64,000 bases of DNA from contig CAYQLY010000011.1 in assembly GCA_964418605.1 (NCBI GenBank), positions 30,556 to 94,555 on the forward strand, read 5' to 3'. The DNA is from CAYQLY01 sp964418605 (GTDB lineage: Bacteria; Bacteroidota; Bacteroidia; Cytophagales; Cyclobacteriaceae). The translations under genes were made by a program, and so were the position numbers. Under the pieces are notes generated by a model, which saw nothing but the letters and a program-made list of their open reading frames with translations, was not told the origin of the DNA and made no database searches. Of the stretch, positions 53,175 to 62,263 are shown in pieces (the stretch's first letter is position 1; every line of letters begins with the position of its first letter).

Positions 53175-54401
53175 TTACTTTGTTATATCCATCGCAGCGA
53201 TCCAAGCTGTCGTCCATGCATTTTGAAAATTAAATCCACCTGTTATTCCATCGATATTAAGTACTTCACCTGCAAAATAGAGGTTAGGAACGATTTTACT
53301 TTGCATCGTTTTTAAATCAATCTCTTTTAAATTCACTCCACCGCATGTTACAAATTCTTCTTTAAATGTTGTTTTTCCTTTAACAGAATAGCAATCGCTT
53401 ATTAAAATAGAAATTAATTGATTCATCTTTTTTTTAGAAAGATCTGCCCAACGAAGTTGATCGCTGATTTCTGATTTTTCTAAGAGATACATCCAAAGTC
53501 TTTTGGGTAAATTGAATAGATTTGTATTAACAATTAATTTCGCTGGATTCGACTGACGAATGGCTTCAAACTCTGTTCGAATTTTTTCTTCGTTGTATAT
53601 GAAAATCCAATTGACTTGAATTGTAAAATTATAGTTTAATGTATGCAATAACTTCGCACCCCATGCTGATAATTTTAAAATCACAGGACCACTTAATCCC
53701 CAGTGTGTAATAAGTAAAGGACCTTGATATTCTAATTTATGATCAATGATTTTCACTTTTGCTTGTGGAACAGAGATTCCCATTAGTTCTATTAATTTGT
53801 TATCAGCAATATTAAAAGTAAATAAAGAAGGCACAGGCTCTTCAATTGAATGTCCTAATTCCCGCAACCAATCGTAATTGTTTTTTTTAGGATTTCCGCC
53901 TGTAGCTATTACTACCTTATGGCATGAGATGGATTCACCATTTTCTAGAATTAATGTAAATAGATTAGTTGATTTAGTTGAACTAATTTTTTCTACACCA
54001 CAATTTGTTCTTATCTCTACTTTATACTTACGTGCTTCTTGCAACAAACAATCAACAATCGTTTCAGACGAATCTGAAATAGGAAACATACGACCATCCG
54101 ATTCTGTTTTTAATTGAACCCCTCTTTCTTCAAACCATTTGATTGTATCCATTACCGAAAAGATGTTGAAAGAAGTATTTAGTTCTTTTTCGCCTCGAGG
54201 ATAATTCTTTACGAGTTCACGATTTTCTAAACAATCATGGGTCACATTGCATCGACCTCCACCAGAGATACGAACTTTGGATAAAAGCTTCGATGTTTTT
54301 TCAAGCAAAATGACTTTTAAAGTTGGATGAAGACGAGCAATGTTAACAGCGGAAAAAAATCCGGCTGCTCCACCACCAATTATAATTATTGTATTTTTCA
54401 T
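53175..54401 (-). CDS. FAD-dependent oxidoreductase, HI0933/BaiN family
   Basis: The Rossmann motif is at the start (KNTIIIIGGGAAGFFSAVNI), followed by the family marker VRISGGGRCNVTHD, the mid-domain LITHWGLSGPVILKLS, and the C-terminal LYFAGEVLNIDGITGGFNFQ with AWTTAWIAA. These proteins bind FAD; a gut homologue reduces bile-acid intermediates, but most have no known substrate. Start at 54401 (MKNTIIII) is preferred over the in-frame ATG at 54455, whose 18 extra residues lack family similarity. Confidence 0.9.
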   Translation of the reverse strand: MKNTIIIIGGGAAGFFSAVNIARLHPTLKVILLEKTSKLLSKVRISGGGRCNVTHDCLENRELVKNYPRGEKELNTSFNIFSVMDTIKWFEERGVQLKTESDGRMFPISDSSETIVDCLLQEARKYKVEIRTNCGVEKISSTKSTNLFTLILENGESISCHKVVIATGGNPKKNNYDWLRELGHSIEEPVPSLFTFNIADNKLIELMGISVPQAKVKIIDHKLEYQGPLLITHWGLSGPVILKLSAWGAKLLHTLNYNFTIQVNWIFIYNEEKIRTEFEAIRQSNPAKLIVNTNLFNLPKRLWMYLLEKSEISDQLRWADLSKKKMNQLISILISDCYSVKGKTTFKEEFVTCGGVNLKEIDLKTMQSKIVPNLYFAGEVLNIDGITGGFNFQNAWTTAWIAAMDITK

Positions 54402-54497
54402 TTGATGGATTCCATATTTCTCTAGTATAAAATTGAAACTATTTGAATGAATCAATAGTCGAAATCGAGCTTCTCAACTAGTTAAATTTTCCAAGAT

Positions 54498-55769
54498 TTA
54501 ATCTTCTATATCTAATATGGTTTTATTTGGAATAAAAATCTGAAAACTACTTCCTTTGCTATCAGAATGTTTAAGCTGTATAGAGCCTCCTAACTTCTCT
54601 AAACATTTTTTCACCAAATAAAGACCCAGACCCGACCCTCTTGAATTTTCACTTGCTCGTTCAAACATGTAAAATATTTTCTCCTGCTTATTAGGCGGTA
54701 TACCCACCCCATTATCTTCAAAAATCATATAAATGCCCTCATGATTTTTATCCGCTGCCAATGTAATACATAGGAATGATTCCCTTTGCTTATTTCTATA
54801 CTTAACAGCATTGTCAATCATGTTTTCAAGAATACATTTTATAACTTCTTTAGAGCTAAAAAATGTTTCCTTGGCAAACGAGGGAGTTATATTTTGTATG
54901 AGCTTTACTGTGTTTATATCTTCATCACCTTTCCAGTTTTCAAATACATCATGGATTACATCCTCCCAATTAACTCGAGCTATTTTTACCTCCAAGCTAT
55001 TAATTTTACTAAATTCTGAAAATCGATTTAATGTTTTATTTAACTCATTAGCTGTATTTTCTATGGAATCTAAAAATTTTTGTGAAGAAATATCTAGCAA
55101 GTCACGATTAATCACCCCGACAAGACCCAATATAGTTGCAATAGGTCCTTTTAAGTTGTGAGCTGAACGATAAAGAAATGTATCCATTTCACGATTTTTG
55201 ATTCGTAATTGCCTTTCTGTTTCTTTTATTTTAGATATATCCTTAGCAATATATAATACACCAGTTACTTCTTTTTCTCGGTTATAAAGAAAAGATGCAG
55301 AACAGGATACAGGGATTTTACGCAGATGACTTGTTACAAATGTCAATTCAATATTATGACTAAAGCCATCCTTTTCTAAATTTTGTCGAACCTCTACTAA
55401 TGTGCTTAACTTAGGCCTATCTAAAACAATTTCAAAAGATTGGCCAATTAATTCGGATCGTTTATAAACCAGTGTTTTTTCTACATAGGTGTTAATATCT
55501 GTAATAACCCCATTAACATCAATAATGATAAGCATATCAACAATACCTTTGTAAATACTTGTTAAATATTCTTTAGATACAGTTGATTGTTTAAGCTCTT
55601 GCCCCAGAATAGCAAGCCCTGTCAAAAGAGCATCGAAATCATCATGTTTATCAGATACATCATATTCTACATCAAAATTATGATTAGCTAAAGACAACAA
55701 CATATCACTGATCTTGTCTAACCGCTCAGGTTGGGTTTTTTCCTTTTTTCTTTTCTTTTTAAAAAACAT
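54498..55769 (-). CDS. Cytoplasmic PAS-domain sensor histidine kinase, coupled to porX
   Basis: Domains in order, numbering from the longer start at 55790: a basic N-terminus, a short helical region, a PAS domain (~75-190; DMLIIIDVNGVITDINTYVE; GVLYIAKDISKIKETER), a phospho-acceptor helix (RSAHNLKGPIATILGLV, His211), and a GHKL ATPase (NMIDNAVKYRN; FEDNGVGIPP; SRGSGLGLYLVKKC). No membrane helix is present, so it senses an internal signal. Its start overlaps the end of porX (by 11 bp from 55769, 32 bp from 55790), so the two are translationally coupled and likely partners. Confidence 0.88.
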   Translation of the reverse strand: MFFKKKRKKEKTQPERLDKISDMLLSLANHNFDVEYDVSDKHDDFDALLTGLAILGQELKQSTVSKEYLTSIYKGIVDMLIIIDVNGVITDINTYVEKTLVYKRSELIGQSFEIVLDRPKLSTLVEVRQNLEKDGFSHNIELTFVTSHLRKIPVSCSASFLYNREKEVTGVLYIAKDISKIKETERQLRIKNREMDTFLYRSAHNLKGPIATILGLVGVINRDLLDISSQKFLDSIENTANELNKTLNRFSEFSKINSLEVKIARVNWEDVIHDVFENWKGDEDINTVKLIQNITPSFAKETFFSSKEVIKCILENMIDNAVKYRNKQRESFLCITLAADKNHEGIYMIFEDNGVGIPPNKQEKIFYMFERASENSRGSGLGLYLVKKCLEKLGGSIQLKHSDSKGSSFQIFIPNKTILDIED

Positions 55770-57342
55770 GATTTTTGGGGCCCAATACAATAAATGGTAT
55801 AATCATTTCCTCCATAGATATACCACCGTGCTGGAATGTGTCTTTATAATAATTAACGTAATAATTATAATTATTTGGATAAACAAAAAAGTAATCAGAG
55901 GATGCAAAAGCATACGTGCTGGAAACATTTAATTTAGGTAAAAATAATTTTTCGGGTTTTTTTGCCCAAAAAACATGATTCTCATTTTCTAAATGAAGGG
56001 CTTTCCCTTGTTTATATCTTAAATTCGTATTTACACTTTTATCACCCACAATACGCAAAGGTTTTTTTACGCGTATCGTTCCATGATCTGTTGTTATCAC
56101 AATACCAATGTTTGGTGTAGCTGCGGCTTTTTTAATTAAGTCAAACAAATGAGAGTGTTGAAACCAGGAGTGTGTTAATGACCTATACCCCGCTTCATTA
56201 GGAGTAAGTTCTTTAATCATCGCCATATCCGTACGTGCATGAGACAACATATCCACAAAATTATAAACCAGAACATTAAGAGGGTTCTTTAATAAATTTT
56301 TAAAATTATCTGTCACCCATTTAGCTTGTTGGGGGGTTAAAATTTTATTGTAAGAAAACTTACAATCAATATTGTTTTTTACCAACTGTCTTTTTAAAAA
56401 CTCTTCTTCCTGATTGTTTCTACTTTCACCTTCCTCATCATCATCATTTATCCATAAATCACTATGATGCTTTTCCATATCGCTCGGCATCATACCAGAA
56501 AAAATAGCATTGCGTGCGAACGCAGTAGCTGTAGGTAATATAGAATAATAATTATCTTCTTCAAGCGTATTTAAATACGACGAGATCGTTGTCTCTAAAA
56601 CCCTCCATTGATCATACCGCAAATTGTCCAGCAAAATAAAAAAAAGACAATCGTATTTTTTTAATAGTGGAAAGACTTTCTTTTTAAAGAGCTGATGAGA
56701 TAAAACAGGCTTGCTGCTTGACGCATTATTGAGCCACGATTCATAGTTTTTTAGTATAAATTTTGAAAAATTAGAATTAGCTTCTTCTTTCTGTTTTTCA
56801 AGAATCTCTGACAATTCTTTTTCACCTGTTTGCTCTATTTCCAATTCCCAAAAAACCAACTTCTTATAAATTTCTGACCACTCTTGATGATCCAAAGAAT
56901 CACTATAAGCCATCATGATATTTCTAAAATCCTGTTGGTAACTCATATTTGTTTTCTCTGTAACCAACCGTTTATTATCTAATATTTTTTTAGCCGTTGA
57001 TAAAATCTGATTAGGATTAAGTGGCTTGATAAGATAATCTGCGATTTTTGCACCAATAGCTTCTTCCATGATTCGCTCCTCTTCACTTTTTGTAATCATG
57101 ACAATAGGTAAATTAGGTTTAATGCTCTTGATTTTAGCTAATGCTTCTAAACCACTCATGCCGGGCATATTTTCATCTAGAAAAACCATATCATAATGGT
57201 TAGATTGACATTTTTCAATAGCTTCTATACCATTGTTAATAGGCGTAATGTGATAGCCTTTGTCACCCATGAACAAAATATAAGGCTTTAGTAACTCTAC
57301 CTCATCATCTACCCATAAAATATGATGTTTTTGCATAATCAA
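55759..57342 (-). CDS. porX: PorX-like response regulator with PglZ domain
   Basis: Residues 1-120 are a receiver domain (HHILWVDDE; phospho-acceptor Asp56 in MVFLDENMPG; the Lys in DYLIKPLNP). A helical linker follows (~125-215), then a PglZ/alkaline-phosphatase-superfamily domain to 527 (FFILLDNLRYDQWRVLE; FVDMLSHAR; IGIVITTDHGTIRVKKP). This layout defines PorX, the regulator that controls type IX secretion genes with PorY and SigP in Porphyromonas; the PglZ part there is a phosphodiesterase for small oligonucleotides. Metal-binding Asp and His are present here. Met3 (position 57336) is an alternative start. Confidence 0.92.
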   Translation of the reverse strand: MIMQKHHILWVDDEVELLKPYILFMGDKGYHITPINNGIEAIEKCQSNHYDMVFLDENMPGMSGLEALAKIKSIKPNLPIVMITKSEEERIMEEAIGAKIADYLIKPLNPNQILSTAKKILDNKRLVTEKTNMSYQQDFRNIMMAYSDSLDHQEWSEIYKKLVFWELEIEQTGEKELSEILEKQKEEANSNFSKFILKNYESWLNNASSSKPVLSHQLFKKKVFPLLKKYDCLFFILLDNLRYDQWRVLETTISSYLNTLEEDNYYSILPTATAFARNAIFSGMMPSDMEKHHSDLWINDDDEEGESRNNQEEEFLKRQLVKNNIDCKFSYNKILTPQQAKWVTDNFKNLLKNPLNVLVYNFVDMLSHARTDMAMIKELTPNEAGYRSLTHSWFQHSHLFDLIKKAAATPNIGIVITTDHGTIRVKKPLRIVGDKSVNTNLRYKQGKALHLENENHVFWAKKPEKLFLPKLNVSSTYAFASSDYFFVYPNNYNYYVNYYKDTFQHGGISMEEMIIPFIVLGPKNHVF

Positions 57343-57475
57343 GTAAATTTAGTTAGATTTCAGTTAATACAGTCAAAGCTTAGGATATTAGATCAGCAAC
57401 CTAACGTAAACAAATTAGGCTTATTGTCATGTAAAATGATAAGCAAAGTTGCTCAAAAATAGTGTATTAAAAACA

Positions 57476-57483
57476 TATCTTTG
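57476..57483 (+). promoter_or_regulatory. -7 element of the lpxD operon
   Basis: TATCTTTG is a perfect TAnnTTTG match 17 bp before the lpxD start. The nearest TTG upstream (57449-57451) is 24 nt away, longer than the usual 19-21. Confidence 0.45.
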
Positions 57484-57500
57484 TGTAATAAAAACACACT

Positions 57501-58547
57501 ATGGAGTTTACCATTGAACAAATAGCTACTCTTTTAAAAGGAACAATTAAAGGAGAATCCTCTTTAAAGGTCTCTCGCCTCGAAAAGATTCAAGAAGCAA
57601 CAAAAGGCAGTATTTCTTTTTTAGCCAACCCTAAATATGAGCCCCATATCTATACAACCCAGGCTACAGCTGTAATCGTCAATAAATCATTTATTCCGCA
57701 ACAGGCTATCTCAACCACGCTCATACAAGTAGATGATGCTTACCTTGCCTTCACGAATTTATTAGAAGAATATCACAAAATCACAACCTTTAGCAAAAAA
57801 GGAGTGGAAGAACCTAGCTACATTAGCGAAGATTCAACTACTGGCGAAAATATATACAGAGGTGCTTTTTCATACATAGGCGCAAATTCTCACCTTGGTC
57901 ACAACGTAAAAATTTATCCGCATGTATTTATTGGCGATAATGTATCCATTGGAGACAATACCATCATTTATCCAGGAGCTAAAATTTATGCTCATACTAA
58001 AATAGGTAATCACTGTACCATTCACGCAGGAGCTGTGATTGGAAGCGATGGTTTTGGCTTTGCCCCCCAACAAGATGGCAGTTATAAAACTATTCCACAA
58101 ATAGGTAATGTTGTGATTGAGGACCATGTATCTATTGGTGCAAATACAACTATAGATTGTGCTACACTAGGATCTACCCAAATTAAACAAGGTGTTAAAC
58201 TTGATAATTTAATACAGATTGGTCATAATGTAGAAATAGGAAAACATACTGTTATTGCAGCTCAGTCAGGAATATCAGGATCTAGCACAATAGGAGACTA
58301 TTGTGTCATAGCTGGTCAAGTGGGTATTGTTGGACATATTCAGATCGGCCATAAAAGTACAATTGCAGCACAATCAGGTATTACAAAATCCTATACGGAA
58401 AACAATAATGTTTTATTAGGAAGCCCTGCTTTCGACAGAAAGACCTATCTACGATCCTATACTTTATTTAAAAACCTGCCTGAAATACAAGAAAGGCTGA
58501 AAAAACTCGAAGAAAAAATACTAAATTTACACCCCACAAACCAATAG
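57501..58547 (+). CDS. lpxD: UDP-3-O-acylglucosamine N-acyltransferase
   Basis: LpxD adds the second acyl chain in lipid A synthesis. The 348 residues start with the uridine-binding domain (ATKGSISFLANPKYEPHIYT), followed by a left-handed beta helix of hexapeptide repeats (~100-310; IGDNVSIGDNTIIYPGAKIY; HAGAVIGSDGFGFAPQQDG with the catalytic His region) and a C-terminal helix. It is 1 bp from lpxC/fabZ and leads the operon. Confidence 0.96.
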   Translation: MEFTIEQIATLLKGTIKGESSLKVSRLEKIQEATKGSISFLANPKYEPHIYTTQATAVIVNKSFIPQQAISTTLIQVDDAYLAFTNLLEEYHKITTFSKKGVEEPSYISEDSTTGENIYRGAFSYIGANSHLGHNVKIYPHVFIGDNVSIGDNTIIYPGAKIYAHTKIGNHCTIHAGAVIGSDGFGFAPQQDGSYKTIPQIGNVVIEDHVSIGANTTIDCATLGSTQIKQGVKLDNLIQIGHNVEIGKHTVIAAQSGISGSSTIGDYCVIAGQVGIVGHIQIGHKSTIAAQSGITKSYTENNNVLLGSPAFDRKTYLRSYTLFKNLPEIQERLKKLEEKILNLHPTNQ

Positions 58548-58548
58548 A

Positions 58549-59946
58549 ATGAATACTAAACAACATACGATTAAAAAATCAGTCAGTATATCCGGGGTCG
58601 GGTTGCATACAGGAGTTAAAGCAACAATGACATTTATCCCAGCTGCTATTGGGCATGGCATTCGCTTTCAACGAATAGATATTTCTGGACAACCTATCGT
58701 AGAAGCGGATGTAGACAATGTAGTAGATATATCAAGAGGAACAACGATTGAAAAAAGTGGTGCTAGAATTAATACAGTAGAACATACATTAGCAGCATTA
58801 GTAGGCCTAGAAATTGACAATGTATTAATTCAGTTAGATGGTCCTGAGCCTCCAATCATGGATGGAAGCTCTAAAATGTTTGTAGAGGTTTTGCAAAGTG
58901 CTGGAATGGAAGAACAAAATGCTCTTCGTGATTTTTATGAAGTACCAGAAAGTATTTTTTATAAAGACCCTTCCAGAGATGTTGAAATTGCTGCTCTTCC
59001 ACTCAATGACTATCGCGTTGCTGTGATGATCGATTACAATTCACCTGTTCTTGGAAGTCAGTATGCGACATTAACAGACATTACACAGTTTCCTAAAGAA
59101 ATAGCCTCTTGTCGCACATTCTGTTTTTTACATGAATTAGAAATGCTTCACCAGAATAACCTTATAAAAGGAGGTGATTTAAATAATGCTATTGTTATTG
59201 TTGACCGTGTTATTCAAGAAGAGGAGCTCGATCATTTAGCAAAAATTTTTAATAAATCTAAAGTAGAGGTTAAAAAAGAAGGTATATTAAACAATGTTGA
59301 ATTGCGTTATAAAAATGAGCCTGCTCGTCATAAACTTTTGGATTTGGTAGGTGATTTAGCTTTGGCAGGACGACCTATCAAAGCTCAAATTTTAGCCGCA
59401 CGTCCTGGCCATGCAGCTAATGTGGCTTTTGCTAAAAAACTAAAAAAGGCCATGCAAAACAGTAACAAAACAGGTATACCGCTGTATGATCCTAAACAAC
59501 CACCCGTATTAGATATCAATCAAATCTATAGCGTTCTACCTCATCGTTATCCATTTAAATTAGTAGATAAAATATTTTATTTGGATGATAAGCGTGTAGG
59601 AGGTGTTAAAAATGTATCTATTAATGAACCCTTTTTTCAAGGTCATTTTCCAGGAAATCCTGTTATGCCAGGGGTGCTCCAAATAGAAGCTATGGCACAA
59701 ACAGGAGGAATTTTAGTATTAAATACAGTACCTGACCCTACTAACTATTGGACCTACTTTTTAGCCATCGAAAATTGTCGTTTTAGAAAGATGGTGTTGC
59801 CAGGAGATACACTAATATTTAAATGTGAACTAACAACCCCTATTAAACGAGGCATCATTAAAATGCATGGGGAGGCTTTTGTAAATGATCAACTTGTCTG
59901 TGAAGCTGACCTAACTGCTAGTATTGTACGAAAAGATAACCAATAA
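58549..59946 (+). CDS. lpxC/fabZ: Bifunctional LpxC deacetylase / FabZ dehydratase
   Basis: Residues 1-~305 are LpxC, the zinc enzyme for the committed lipid A step: HTIKKSVSISGVGLHTGVKA, VEHTLAALVGLEIDNVLI with a zinc His, and RHKLLDLVGDLALAGRPI with the others. Residues ~320-465 are FabZ, the fatty-acid 3-hydroxyacyl-ACP dehydratase: VLPHRYPFKLVDKI and GHFPGNPVMPGVLQIEAMAQ. This fusion is a hallmark of Bacteroidota and ties lipid A to fatty acid synthesis. It lies between lpxD and lpxA. Confidence 0.97.
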   Translation: MNTKQHTIKKSVSISGVGLHTGVKATMTFIPAAIGHGIRFQRIDISGQPIVEADVDNVVDISRGTTIEKSGARINTVEHTLAALVGLEIDNVLIQLDGPEPPIMDGSSKMFVEVLQSAGMEEQNALRDFYEVPESIFYKDPSRDVEIAALPLNDYRVAVMIDYNSPVLGSQYATLTDITQFPKEIASCRTFCFLHELEMLHQNNLIKGGDLNNAIVIVDRVIQEEELDHLAKIFNKSKVEVKKEGILNNVELRYKNEPARHKLLDLVGDLALAGRPIKAQILAARPGHAANVAFAKKLKKAMQNSNKTGIPLYDPKQPPVLDINQIYSVLPHRYPFKLVDKIFYLDDKRVGGVKNVSINEPFFQGHFPGNPVMPGVLQIEAMAQTGGILVLNTVPDPTNYWTYFLAIENCRFRKMVLPGDTLIFKCELTTPIKRGIIKMHGEAFVNDQLVCEADLTASIVRKDNQ

Positions 59947-59948
59947 AG

Positions 59949-60734
59949 ATGAATCAACCATTAGCATATATACACCCACAAGCTAAAATCGCATCTAACG
60001 TCGTTATTGAACCATTTTCTACTATTAATAAAAATGTGGAAATAGACGAAGGAACTTGGATCGGCCCTAATGTGACCATTATGGAAGGCGCACGAATTGG
60101 GAAAAATTGTAAAATATTTCCTGGTGCGGTTATTTCAGCTGTTCCGCAAGATTTAAAATTTAATGGGGAAGACACACTAACCATTATTGGAGATCATACT
60201 GTTATAAGAGAATGTGTTACTGTCAATAAAGGAACCATTGATAAACATAAAACTCAAATTGGAAAGAATTGCTTAATTATGGCCTATGTTCATATCGCAC
60301 ATGATTGTATGATTGGAAATCATTGCATATTAGCCAATAGTGTTCAACTGGCAGGACATGTTGTGATAGATGATCATGCCATTGTAGGCGGTATCAGCGC
60401 TGTTCATCAGTTTGTACGAATAGGCGCACATGTTATGATTTCAGGTGGATCATTGGTTCGAAAGGATGTCCCTCCTTATACAAAAGCTGCTCGAGAACCA
60501 TTAAACTATTGTGGCATTAATTCTGTCGGCCTTCGACGAAGGGGGTTTTCTAATGATAAAATCAACGAAATACAAGAAATCTATCGTTATGTCTATTTAC
60601 GTGGCCTACCGGTTACTAAAGCCCTCGACTTAATAGAACTTGAAATGCCTTCTTCAAAAGAACGTGATGAAATACTTCATTTTGTTCGCAGCTCAGACCG
60701 AGGCATTATGAAAGGTTATGCCCAAATGCAATAA
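59949..60734 (+). CDS. lpxA: UDP-N-acetylglucosamine acyltransferase
   Basis: This enzyme catalyses the first step of lipid A synthesis: transfer of a hydroxyacyl chain from ACP to UDP-GlcNAc. The 261 residues form a hexapeptide-repeat beta helix (residues 5-190; AYVHIAHDCMIGNHCILANS includes the catalytic His; AVPQDLKFNGEDTLTIIGDH) and a C-terminal helical domain (GLRRRGFSNDKINEIQEIYR). It is third in the operon, 2 bp after lpxC/fabZ. Confidence 0.97.
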   Translation: MNQPLAYIHPQAKIASNVVIEPFSTINKNVEIDEGTWIGPNVTIMEGARIGKNCKIFPGAVISAVPQDLKFNGEDTLTIIGDHTVIRECVTVNKGTIDKHKTQIGKNCLIMAYVHIAHDCMIGNHCILANSVQLAGHVVIDDHAIVGGISAVHQFVRIGAHVMISGGSLVRKDVPPYTKAAREPLNYCGINSVGLRRRGFSNDKINEIQEIYRYVYLRGLPVTKALDLIELEMPSSKERDEILHFVRSSDRGIMKGYAQMQ

Positions 60735-60788
60735 TTCCCATATTTCAACATTTTCTATTTCTCAAATTATTCTATTAGATTTATACTT

Positions 60789-61412
60789 ATGCGTGTTCAT
60801 CTTCAAAGCATAGGTAAGAAATTTTTTGAGCGATGGGTCATTCAAAACTTATCTGTCGATTTTACATCAGGCGTTTATGCTGTTACGGGCCTTAATGGAA
60901 GCGGTAAATCTACATTAGCCAAACTCATTTCAGGGTATTTGGCACCTACAACAGGAACCATTACGTATTACATATCCAATCAGACTATTCCTATAGATAA
61001 TCTTTATCGTTATATAGCCTATTGCGCACCTTATATAGATTTGCCTGAAGAATTGACATTAAAAGAGTGTTGGACTTTCCATACCCATTTTAGACCTTTA
61101 TCAAACCACTATTCTTTTGTTGAATTTTTAGATAAAGCCAAATTAATAGGCCATGAAAACAAGCTAGTTAAATATTTTTCATCCGGCATGAAGCAACGTT
61201 TAAAACTAGGGTTAAGCCTTTATACGGATTCACAATTACTTATTTTGGATGAGCCCACAGCCAATTTAGATCGACAAGGAATACAGTGGTATCAAGATGA
61301 AATACAGCGTTTAAAAGAAGACCATAAAACCATATTGATTTATTCTAATATTGAAGAAGAATATATGTTTTGCACTAATCATATAGTGAAACTAGACACT
61401 AACCCTATATAA
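60789..61412 (+). CDS. Short ABC transporter ATP-binding protein
   Basis: The 207 residues have Walker A GLNGSGKST, signature YFSSGMKQRLKLGL, Walker B LLILDEPTANLD and a degenerate switch region (LIYSNIEEE, with no His), so hydrolysis may be altered. It resembles CcmA-like exporter ATPases. It lies 54 bp after lpxA, the same neighbour seen in other Bacteroidota genomes as far as I recall; the permease is not adjacent. The transported substrate is unknown. Confidence 0.85.
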   Translation: MRVHLQSIGKKFFERWVIQNLSVDFTSGVYAVTGLNGSGKSTLAKLISGYLAPTTGTITYYISNQTIPIDNLYRYIAYCAPYIDLPEELTLKECWTFHTHFRPLSNHYSFVEFLDKAKLIGHENKLVKYFSSGMKQRLKLGLSLYTDSQLLILDEPTANLDRQGIQWYQDEIQRLKEDHKTILIYSNIEEEYMFCTNHIVKLDTNPI

Positions 61413-61417
61413 AAAAT

Positions 61418-61445
61418 AAAGCGCTTAAACTTATTAAGCGCTTTT
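61418..61445. terminator. Bidirectional terminator between the lpx operon and rpmA
   Basis: An 11-bp perfect stem (61418-61428 with 61434-61444, AAAGCGCTTAA) with a 5-nt loop is flanked by A-rich sequence on the left and TTTT on the right. It lies between two convergent units, the ABC gene (+) and rplU-rpmA (-). Confidence 0.75.
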
Positions 61446-61472
61446 CAACTTTAGTAAAACTAATTTTTCTAC

Positions 61473-61730
61473 TTATGCTTTTGGAACAATAGATACAAAC
61501 GAGCGATCATTTGCTTTTCGTTTAAACTCTACAAATCCATCGACTAATGCAAACAATGTGTGGTCTTTACCTATTCCAACGTTCAACCCTGGATGATGCT
61601 TGGTTCCTCGTTGTCTTACGATAATATTCCCTGCCTTTGCAAATTCACCCCCAAATAATTTAACACCTAACCGTTTGCTGTGGGACTCACGTCCATTCTT
61701 TACTTTACCTTCACCTTTTTTGTGTGCCAT
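61473..61730 (-). CDS. rpmA: 50S ribosomal protein L27
   Basis: The 85 residues begin MAHKKGEGKVKNGRESHSKR and include LGVKLFGGEFAKAGNIIVRQ and KHHPGLNVGIGKDHTLFAL, all diagnostic of L27. The N-terminus reaches the peptidyl-transferase centre and is here uncleaved in type (no Firmicutes-like extension). It is second in the rplU-rpmA operon, 31 bp after rplU. Confidence 0.97.
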   Translation of the reverse strand: MAHKKGEGKVKNGRESHSKRLGVKLFGGEFAKAGNIIVRQRGTKHHPGLNVGIGKDHTLFALVDGFVEFKRKANDRSFVSIVPKA

Positions 61731-61761
61731 GACTATTTAAAAATTTAATAGTATTTAAAAT

Positions 61762-62073
61762 TTAAGCAGAAATTTTCTCAATTAATACTTTCGTATATTT
61801 TTGACGATGACCAATTGTTTTTTTGTAATCTTTTCGTCGTTTCTTTTTGAAAACAATAATCTTATCTCCACGAACATGCTCTACAATTTTTCCATTTACT
61901 TTTCCACCATTTAATAGCGGAGTACCAACATTGATCTGCCCATTTTTATCAACAAGTAATACTTTATCAAAAACGACAGAGCTGCCTTCCCCTCCTTCCA
62001 TGAAAGGAGCATATATGTATTTATTTTCCTCTACTTTGAATTGACTAGAGCCTATTTCTACAATCGCGTACAT
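61762..62073 (-). CDS. rplU: 50S ribosomal protein L21
   Basis: The family start MYAIVEIGSSQFKVEENKYI is at 62073, preferred over an ATG two codons upstream (62079). The C-terminus VFKKKRRKDYKKTIGHRQKY is the rRNA-binding tail typical of L21. A perfect promoter lies 20 bp upstream. L21 and L27 are encoded together in nearly all bacteria. Confidence 0.97.
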   Translation of the reverse strand: MYAIVEIGSSQFKVEENKYIYAPFMEGGEGSSVVFDKVLLVDKNGQINVGTPLLNGGKVNGKIVEHVRGDKIIVFKKKRRKDYKKTIGHRQKYTKVLIEKISA

Positions 62074-62092
62074 AATCATTAAAAATGAACAG

Positions 62093-62122
62093 CAAATATA
62101 AGTGATTTTTATTAAAAAACAA
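62093..62122 (-). promoter_or_regulatory. Promoter of rplU-rpmA
   Basis: On the minus strand TTG (62120-62122) is followed by a 19-nt spacer and TATATTTG (62093-62100), a perfect Bacteroidota -7 element. A start near 62086 would leave a ~13-nt leader. Confidence 0.75.
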
Positions 62123-62160
62123 TTACTTCAAGGTAGAAAAAAAATCTATTCATTTTCGGC

Positions 62161-62190
62161 TTGATTTTTTGCAACCTTTTTGCATATTTG
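62161..62190 (+). promoter_or_regulatory. Probable promoter of nrdB
   Basis: TTG at 62161-62163, a 19-nt spacer, then CATATTTG at 62183-62190 (one base off TAnnTTTG). It would give a leader of about 65 nt before nrdB. Confidence 0.5.
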
Positions 62191-62263
62191 TAGATCGTCC
62201 AAAAAGTAAAAAAGCGCCCCCTTTTTTGCTTCTAAACGAGTAATTTTTTTCCACACAATTTTC

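Noticed and set aside
60789..61412. Second lone ABC ATPase as a lanthipeptide immunity gene
   Set aside because: It follows lpxA directly and has no permease; the distance and context argue for a housekeeping role.
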